NCBI RefSeq assembly: GCF_000298295.1
Contig: NZ_AMGM01000031.1
Span: 1 to 46,312, forward strand
Length of the DNA stretch: 46,312 nt
Direction: 5' to 3'
From: Cecembia lonarensis LW9
Lineage (GTDB): Bacteria; Bacteroidota; Bacteroidia; Cytophagales; Cyclobacteriaceae
Part shown: positions 41,005 through 46,312 of the stretch, one piece after another
Layout of the letters: the number at the start of each line of letters is the position of its first letter
Numbering within the stretch: the stretch's first letter is position 1
The notes under the pieces: model-generated
What the model was told of the DNA's origin: nothing
The model's input: only the letters and a program-made list of their open reading frames with translations
The model's database searches: none
Translations under genes and position numbers: made by a program

Positions 41005-42117
41005 TCAATTGTTCCAACCTTTGTTTATCCTAAACTTTCCATCATACTCCTGCAAACTCACTTTTACACTGATCACATGGGAATAAGGTGTCTGAGACAC
41101 GCCCCCAATATCGGTCAAAGCATAATCAATCTGAAATTTCTCATTCAGAAATACACCCAATCCAAAACTTGGTTTCCAGGACATGTAAAATGTATTGTCA
41201 AAGTCTTTGATTCTCTGCACATTACTTCCACCAACCCGCAAAAACACTAAATTGCGGTAAGCTCCTTCCAGACCAAGCCGGGGATCAAAACTCACCAAAT
41301 TGGTCCTAAATATGGTATTCCTCCTACCATCAAAGGTGAAGTCAAGGTCCAACACCCCCTGCACCCGGATATCCTCCCCAAATTCCACATCCCTTGTGAC
41401 TGAAAAAATAGCACGGGGAAGGGTAAGTTCTATAGAGTTTACGGGAATCACATTGTCTGTTTGTGCATAGATGTCCCTGACCATTTCTGCATTGTGAAAC
41501 CAGGCATTAAAGGTACTCGTCACATCCCTGAGCATTACACCAAAACGCCATTGATCCATCAAATAAATCCCACCTACATCCAAGCCAAATCCCCAAGCCT
41601 GGGCAAATTTACCAACATTTCTATGGATTATTTTTGTATTTACCCCTAGCTTAAAAGCATCGCTCACATCCCGGGCATAGGAAAGCAATAAGGCATAATC
41701 CGCAGCATTGAAAAATTGGATGTTATTATAATTCAAAACCCCATTGGCATCATATAAAAAACGGGTATCTGGAATATCATCTACCCCAAAACGAATAAGT
41801 GAAACCCCAATCTGATTGTCCGCATCAATGGCAGTGGTATAACCTAAGTAATCAAATTTCGCTATCCCTGCAAAATATTCGGCATGCATAAGAGAAAACT
41901 CATGCTTATGCTTTACCCCTATGAGACCGGCAGGATTCCAATAAGAAGCAGTCACATCCCTCACAGAAGATACCTGAGCGCCTCCCATGGCCAAAGCCCT
42001 TGCCCCTATTCCGATATTCATAAACTCATTGGAATATTTGGGTGCTATAGTTTGAGCACTAAGCCATCCACTTAGAAGAAAAAATAAAAAACTGATAAAA
42101 ACCCTGAAAATGAACAT
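41005..42117 (-). CDS. porV2: PorV2-like outer membrane barrel, type IX secretion
   Basis: A 370-residue outer membrane barrel with signal peptide MFIFRVFISFLFFLLSGWLS and then AQ. The N-terminal 'NIGIGARALAMGGAQVSSVRDVTASYWNPAGL' (about 31-62, landmark only) is the FadL-like PorV/PorQ signature; the sequence is otherwise alternating strands, with a terminal strand near 'LTDIGGVSQTPYSHVISVKVSLQEYDGKF'. PorV is the shuttle that brings type IX cargo to PorU and the attachment complex. Its immediate neighbour PorU2 makes this a PorV2-PorU2 pair. The start is at the ATG at 42117, close to an in-frame run of hydrophobic residues. Confidence 0.88.
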   Translation of the reverse strand: MFIFRVFISFLFFLLSGWLSAQTIAPKYSNEFMNIGIGARALAMGGAQVSSVRDVTASYWNPAGLIGVKHKHEFSLMHAEYFAGIAKFDYLGYTTAIDADNQIGVSLIRFGVDDIPDTRFLYDANGVLNYNNIQFFNAADYALLLSYARDVSDAFKLGVNTKIIHRNVGKFAQAWGFGLDVGGIYLMDQWRFGVMLRDVTSTFNAWFHNAEMVRDIYAQTDNVIPVNSIELTLPRAIFSVTRDVEFGEDIRVQGVLDLDFTFDGRRNTIFRTNLVSFDPRLGLEGAYRNLVFLRVGGSNVQRIKDFDNTFYMSWKPSFGLGVFLNEKFQIDYALTDIGGVSQTPYSHVISVKVSLQEYDGKFRINKGWNN

Positions 42118-42505
42118 GTACTACGCGTAATTCACCAATGCAAAGTAAAAATAAATACTTAAGTTATTGTCGAAATTGAGAAAAAATAAACGCTTCTCCA
42201 AATCCCAAACTGTACGCTTTCGGACAAGTAACTGTCCATTCAGATCACATCCTAATTTTTCAAAATCTGAAATTGTATATGGTGCTCAAAAAAAATCATT
42301 TTACCCCTTATTTTGAAAAAACTGCGAATCTGGAAAGATATCATGGTTTTATGCTAAGGAAATAAAAAAATCAGTACCCTTATTACACCATTTAGCTTGT
42401 AATACAAGGTAGCTTTTCACACTTTGGTATAGTTTTTCTATCTAAACATAAAAACAACAGCTTATGCTACACAGCAGAAGCAGACAAATAAGAAAAAAAC
42501 TAACT
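42118..42505. other. Regulatory intergenic region between porV2 and padR
   Basis: A 388-bp divergent gap with no gene. It contains GGACA (42222-42226) facing TGTCC (42233-42237), TTCAGAT (42239-42245) facing ATCTGAA (42265-42271), and the palindrome CTTGTA-A-TACAAG (42396-42408). Promoters for both flanking operons must lie here; no perfect TTG-N20-TAnnTTTG was found. Confidence 0.5.
42396..42408. promoter_or_regulatory. Candidate PadR operator upstream of padR
   Basis: A perfect 13-bp palindrome, CTTGTA-A-TACAAG, 98 bp before the padR start. PadR proteins usually bind dyads with ACAT or TACA-type arms near their own promoter, so autoregulation is plausible. The spacing to any -7 element was not resolved. 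Confidence 0.4.
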
Positions 42506-42838
42506 ATGAACGCTTCAAACACCCAGATTCAAATGCGGAAAGGCCTATTGGAGTTCTGCATTTTGCATATCATCAAAAGGGGGGAAGTATATGCCTCAGA
42601 TATGATAGAAGAACTTACTGAAGCCAAAATGATAGTCGTAGAGGGAACACTCTATCCATTGCTTCAAAGATTGAAAAATGCTTCCCTGGTTTCTTACCGT
42701 TGGGTAGAATCAGAATCCGGACCTCCTCGGAAATACTATTCCATTACTGAAGAAGGAAAGCAATTTCTGGAAACACTTAATGCAACATGGGATTCACTGG
42801 TACAATCCACCCAACAAATCACTTCAAAGCAAAAATAA
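42506..42838 (+). CDS. PadR-family transcriptional regulator
   Basis: A protein of about 110 residues, starting at the ATG at 42506 (an upstream ATG at 42464 adds a basic, unlikely leader). The winged helix is typical: 'MRKGLLEFCILHIIKRGEVYASDMIEEL', 'VEGTLYPLLQRLKNASLVSYRW' and the wing 'ESGPPRKYYSITEEGKQFLETL'. PadR regulators usually repress a downstream operon and respond to small molecules or membrane stress. The next gene, a PspC membrane protein, starts 1 bp after its stop codon, and PadR-PspC pairs are common in Bacteroidota, so it probably controls that gene. Confidence 0.93.
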   Translation: MNASNTQIQMRKGLLEFCILHIIKRGEVYASDMIEELTEAKMIVVEGTLYPLLQRLKNASLVSYRWVESESGPPRKYYSITEEGKQFLETLNATWDSLVQSTQQITSKQK

Positions 42839-42839
42839 C

Positions 42840-44735
42840 ATGAAAAAGACCATAAGCATCAATATCAGCGGCATCCTTTTTCACATTGAAGAGGATGGTT
42901 ACGCTAGCTTGAAAAAGTATCTGGAAGCCATCAACAGACACTTCTCACATTATTCAGACAATCAAGAAATCATTTCAGACATTGAAAACCGGATTGCAGA
43001 GATTTTTCTGAGCAATCTCAAAAACAACAAACAGGTAATCACTGCTGAAAATGTAACCCGGCTGATCGAAAAAATGGGGACCATCGCAGACTTCAAAGCT
43101 GAAGAAATGGCAGAAGAGGTACAGCAGGAAAAGGTAGATCAGGAAAATGACTTCTATAAATACATCACCCCTCCAGGTCAGGAAGGCAAGGGGTATAAAA
43201 AACTCACCCGTCTGGAGAATAGAAAAATCTTAGGCGGGGTTTGTGCAGGAATGGCCCATTACTTATCAATAGATCCTCTTTGGACACGATTGGTAGCCCT
43301 ATTGCTTCTCTTTAGCGGGAAGCTGAATTTTGGTCGTCCGGCTTGGGACTTTCTTCCATGGAATTTCAATTTCTCTTTCTCCTTAGGGATTTGGGCATTG
43401 ATAGCTTATGTGATATTATGGGTGATTTTGCCTGTTTCCTATGATGAACCCGAGGATAAGCATATTAAAAAACTTTACCGAAATCCAGATGACAGGACTT
43501 TAGGTGGTGTAGCAAGTGGCTTGGCAGCCTACTTTAACATTGAGGTCTTGTGGGTAAGGTTACTCTTTATCGCACTGATCTTTGCAGGAGGAGCAGGCTT
43601 TGTCATCTATATCATCCTATGGATCATAACTCCCCAGGCAAAATCCATCACAGAAAGAATTCAAATGAAGGGCGGAGCGATAACCTTGGATAACATAGAA
43701 AGTACCATCAAAGAAAACATGAATCCTTTGCCCATAAAAGAAGAAAGTCAAACAAAAAAAGTTTTACTCGCTCCATTTAGATTCTTGGGAAAAGTCCTCA
43801 ATAAATTGGGGGAAGCACTGGGACCATTTGGTTTATTCTTGCTGGCTGTAATCCGAGTAATATTCGGTTTGATCATCAGCTTTATCGGAGTCAGTCTTTT
43901 TATGACACCCCTTATCTTGCTCGGCGTATATTTTCAAATAGTACCCCTGGATAGTTCCATGGTACAGTTATACGATATCCCTACTGAATGGATTAAGGAT
44001 GTGGTGCCTTTATACCTGGCCATAGCCATAACTTTTGCCATATTGATTCCAGGCTTGGTCATCCTGCTTCTGGGTATCAGTGTAATCATTAAGAAAAGTA
44101 TCATCAATGGCAGATTTGGCCTATTGGTACTTGGAGTATGGTTACTTAGCATCGGTGTCGCAGGATTCCAAATACCCAAAACCGTTTCTCAGTTTAAAAC
44201 GATAGCCACGCACACAGTGGAAACACCCATTGCGTTCAATGAAGGCACCTTGGTATTGAAAGCAGTTAGTGAAGCCAAAAATTCAAACATGTACGAAATG
44301 GTTGAGTTGCAACTTGAAGGAACAGATGGAAAGGAAATCATGCTTGTCCAAGACTTTAAATCCAGAGGAAAAGGATATGAAGATGCTCTTAATAATGCCG
44401 CTGCGATACCTTATGGTTTTTCAATGGCGGATTCTGTACTGACACTTGAAAGAGGGATCAACCTTAATCAATTGGAAAAATTCAGAGGACAGCATCTCTC
44501 TCTAATCCTGGAAATACCGCTTAACCAACCTTTTGTGATGGACAAATCTATCTTGCCGATTTTACGTAATACTTTAAATAAGGCAGGGTACAGAAGTAGA
44601 GACGTAAGTAGTAGGAACTATTGGGTCTTCAATGAAAATGGCTTGTTATGCTTGAATTGCAATAACGACGGGAAAACCACGGAAGTAGACAGTCTTTCAA
44701 GGGCCAAGTTCAGAGATGCCTATTTCATGAAGTAA
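42840..44735 (+). CDS. Membrane protein with two PspC domains
   Basis: A protein of about 631 residues starting at the ATG at 42840. The N-terminal 110 residues are soluble and charged, with a 'YLEAINRHFSHYSDNQEIISDIENRIAEIF' region. Two PspC domains follow: 'RKILGGVCAGMAHYLSID' (about 124-141) and 'RTLGGVASGLAAYFNIEVLW' (about 217-236), each with a membrane helix pair; then more membrane segments and a C-terminal soluble, extracytoplasmic part ending in 'GLLCLNCNND'. PspC proteins sense or respond to membrane stress in the phage-shock system; tandem PspC proteins without PspA are typical of Bacteroidota. It shares a transcript with padR and ends just before a clear terminator. Confidence 0.87.
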   Translation: MKKTISINISGILFHIEEDGYASLKKYLEAINRHFSHYSDNQEIISDIENRIAEIFLSNLKNNKQVITAENVTRLIEKMGTIADFKAEEMAEEVQQEKVDQENDFYKYITPPGQEGKGYKKLTRLENRKILGGVCAGMAHYLSIDPLWTRLVALLLLFSGKLNFGRPAWDFLPWNFNFSFSLGIWALIAYVILWVILPVSYDEPEDKHIKKLYRNPDDRTLGGVASGLAAYFNIEVLWVRLLFIALIFAGGAGFVIYIILWIITPQAKSITERIQMKGGAITLDNIESTIKENMNPLPIKEESQTKKVLLAPFRFLGKVLNKLGEALGPFGLFLLAVIRVIFGLIISFIGVSLFMTPLILLGVYFQIVPLDSSMVQLYDIPTEWIKDVVPLYLAIAITFAILIPGLVILLLGISVIIKKSIINGRFGLLVLGVWLLSIGVAGFQIPKTVSQFKTIATHTVETPIAFNEGTLVLKAVSEAKNSNMYEMVELQLEGTDGKEIMLVQDFKSRGKGYEDALNNAAAIPYGFSMADSVLTLERGINLNQLEKFRGQHLSLILEIPLNQPFVMDKSILPILRNTLNKAGYRSRDVSSRNYWVFNENGLLCLNCNNDGKTTEVDSLSRAKFRDAYFMK

Positions 44736-44762
44736 ATACAAATGAACTAAACCAACACTACC

Positions 44763-44794
44763 AAGCTGCCGCTTAATTTGTGGCAGCTTTTTTT
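44763..44794 (+). terminator. Terminator of padR-pspC operon
   Basis: AAGCTGCC (44763-44770), an eleven-base loop, GGCAGCTT (44782-44789) and then a T-tract. It starts 28 bp after the PspC stop codon. Stem and tail are those of a rho-independent terminator. Confidence 0.85.
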
Positions 44795-44846
44795 ATGTTA
44801 TTTGTTCAAAAAAATAGGTGCAGTAAATTATGACGGGCAATTATTG

Positions 44847-44877
44847 TTGAAGAGAAAATAATTCCCAACTATGTTTG
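44847..44877 (+). promoter_or_regulatory. Promoter of the beta-CASP gene
   Basis: TTG at 44847-44849, a 20-bp spacer, and TATGTTTG at 44870-44877, an exact TAnnTTTG. This is the best match to the Bacteroidota -33/-7 consensus in the window. The leader to the ATG at 44932 would be about 48-50 bp. Confidence 0.65.
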
Positions 44878-44931
44878 CTTGATTACCTTTAATTATCTTG
44901 TACATTTAGTAAAACAATATCCCAAAATAAT

Positions 44932-46312
44932 ATGCAGCTAAAAGTTAAATTTTTAGGGGGAGCCAAAACAGTGACAGGTTCACGTTACCTTATAGAAATG
45001 GATCAAATGAAGTTCATGATAGATTGTGGACTGTTTCAGGGATTGAAGGACTACCGACTCAGGAACTGGGAAGATTTCCCAATTGATCCAAGCACCATAA
45101 ATTTCATTATCTTGACACATGCCCATATTGACCACAGCGGCTATTTGCCCAAACTGGTCAAAGAGGGCTTTAAGGGAAAGATATATTGCACCTTCCCAAC
45201 AGAAGAGCTGGTCAAAATTCTATTACTTGATTCAGGCAAACTCCAGGAAGAAGATGCAAAGTATGCCCAGAAAAAAGGTTATTCCAAACACGAAAAACCA
45301 CTGCCTTTGTACACTACCGAAGATGCTGAAAAAGTATTTCCCTTGTTGGAGCCAGTGGAATTGGAAACCGAATTAAGGATAGAAGACCGAATTTCTATCA
45401 CCTTTTATAATGCTGGCCATATTTTGGGGGCTGCCATTGTGAAAGTAAAAGTAAGAGGAGCCAATCAGGAGAAAAAACTGGTGTTCTCAGGAGACTTGGG
45501 CAGGTACAATGACCCTATTTTTCATTCGCCCAACCGTATTCCCTTTGCGGATGTTTTATTTATGGAGTCCACCTATGGGAATAGACCACAGAAAGATCAA
45601 AAACCTGTAGAAGAGCTTGGGCGTGCCATTAGAGAGACCTATAGAAACGGAGGAATAGCAGTAATACCGGCATTTGCGGTGGGAAGGACACAAATGATTC
45701 TATATTACCTACACCGTTTGCAGCAAAAAGGCAAGATTCCGGATATCCCTATTTATGTAGATAGTCCAATGGCTATTGATGTGACCAAATTATATAAACG
45801 TTTTCACCAGTACCACAGGCTTGGTCCTGTAATTGATGAGGCAGATGCCAACCCCTTTCTGCACAAAAACCTACACTACTATAAAAGTCAAGAGGCCTCA
45901 ATGTCCCTCAACAACCTGAGGGGGGATGCCATCATCATTTCTGCCAGCGGTATGGCGACAGGGGGCAGAATACTTCATCACCTTTACCACCGGTTACCCA
46001 ATGAACAGGACAGCATCATCTTTGTCGGCTACCAGGCAGAAGGCACCAGGGGGAGGAGACTCCTTGAAGGTGAAGAGACCTCAAGAATGTATGGCATGGA
46101 AATCCCTGTAAAAGCCAAAATCCATTATATCGAAGGTTTATCCGCACATGCAGATCAGGAAGAGTTGATGGAATGGGCAGAAGGATTTGTCAGTAAACCT
46201 AAAATGACTTTTATGATCCATGGAGAAAAAGAAGCTTCGGAAGCCTTATCGGAAAAATTAAAAGAAGAACTGGAATGGAATACTATTGTGCCCGAATATT
46301 TAGAAAGTTTTG
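44932..46312 (+). CDS. Beta-CASP metallo-hydrolase (RNA specificity domain), partial at right end
   Basis: Open from the ATG at 44932 to the window end (460 residues, no stop yet). The metallo-beta-lactamase zinc motif is 'THAHIDHSGYLP' (about 61-72); the beta-CASP insertion and 'FMESTYGNR' (about 210-218) follow, then 'ISASGMATGGRILHHL' (about 340-355) and the C-terminal 'IEGLSAHADQEELMEW' (about 401-416). This is the Ysh1/CPSF-73-like group of RNA endo/exonucleases, lacking the KH domain of archaeal proteins, so it probably processes or degrades RNA. Usual length is near 465 residues, so only a few residues are missing. It has its own promoter, 82 bp after the padR-pspC terminator. Confidence 0.9.
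   Translation, partial: MQLKVKFLGGAKTVTGSRYLIEMDQMKFMIDCGLFQGLKDYRLRNWEDFPIDPSTINFIILTHAHIDHSGYLPKLVKEGFKGKIYCTFPTEELVKILLLDSGKLQEEDAKYAQKKGYSKHEKPLPLYTTEDAEKVFPLLEPVELETELRIEDRISITFYNAGHILGAAIVKVKVRGANQEKKLVFSGDLGRYNDPIFHSPNRIPFADVLFMESTYGNRPQKDQKPVEELGRAIRETYRNGGIAVIPAFAVGRTQMILYYLHRLQQKGKIPDIPIYVDSPMAIDVTKLYKRFHQYHRLGPVIDEADANPFLHKNLHYYKSQEASMSLNNLRGDAIIISASGMATGGRILHHLYHRLPNEQDSIIFVGYQAEGTRGRRLLEGEETSRMYGMEIPVKAKIHYIEGLSAHADQEELMEWAEGFVSKPKMTFMIHGEKEASEALSEKLKEELEWNTIVPEYLESF

Noticed and set aside
1-46312. tRNA, rRNA, CRISPR array, prophage or complete insertion sequence
   Set aside because: None of the expected structures or genes was seen; the repeats found are short palindromes or degenerate tandem words without regular spacers.

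Overview
The window looks like chromosomal DNA of a Bacteroidota member, most likely order Cytophagales and close to Cyclobacteriaceae (Algoriphagus/Cyclobacterium-like). The evidence is the gene content (type IX secretion PorU2/PorV2 pair, DUF547 lipoprotein, Smr protein with a DUF2027-like N-terminus, PadR-PspC pair, HsdR-N-like protein), start codons that mostly lack Shine-Dalgarno sequences, several promoters of the Bacteroidota TTG-N20-TAnnTTTG type, and many lipoproteins with a Cys lipobox. No rRNA, tRNA, CRISPR array, prophage or complete insertion sequence was seen. The last gene runs off the right edge.

Layout. 1-4.4 kb: a lipoprotein with a glycoside-hydrolase-like barrel, an AT-rich orphan exported protein and an AlkB-type hydroxylase, separated by repeat-rich gaps. 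4.4-8.1 kb: a TPR protein, an Old Yellow Enzyme reductase and an organic peroxide defence operon (ohr, gpx, ohrR). 8.1-9.0 kb: a GIY-YIG nuclease gene set between related palindromic repeat units. 9.0-14.7 kb, minus strand: M42 peptidase, a long PurF-type enzyme, HNH nuclease, SmpB and TsaD. 14.7-22.4 kb, plus strand: TamB, photolyase, Smr protein and an unknown helical protein. 22.4-29.4 kb, minus strand: an FNR-like regulator followed by a tightly overlapping set (rhodanese, DUF547 lipoprotein, FAD oxidoreductase, membrane polyferredoxin, processive glycosyltransferase), with the last gene broken at an A8 tract. 29.5-35.6 kb: HhH protein, hemA, a three-gene lipoprotein/unknown/glycosyltransferase set behind a cystathionine synthase-like gene, and a VTT membrane protein. 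35.7-42.1 kb: a small acidic lipoprotein, then PorU2 and PorV2. 42.5-46.3 kb: PadR regulator, double-PspC membrane protein, and a beta-CASP metallo-hydrolase cut by the window end.

How the genes work together. Ohr, Gpx and OhrR form a peroxide-responsive unit with a dyad just upstream of ohr. The FNR-like protein has an N-terminal CxxC-x16-C cluster, and a CRP/FNR-shaped dyad sits near -41 of its own probable promoter. It is followed by the membrane redox/glycosyltransferase set, which I cannot assign to a described pathway. PorV2 and PorU2 probably handle surface attachment of type IX cargo. Most other genes are housekeeping (translation quality control, t6A modification, purine and heme synthesis, outer membrane assembly).

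The best candidates for something undescribed are the GIY-YIG gene embedded in palindromic repeats, the redox-glycosyltransferase operon with its homopolymer frameshift, and a repeat cassette inserted in frame into the first gene. All functional statements are from motif reading by eye; nothing was searched against a database.
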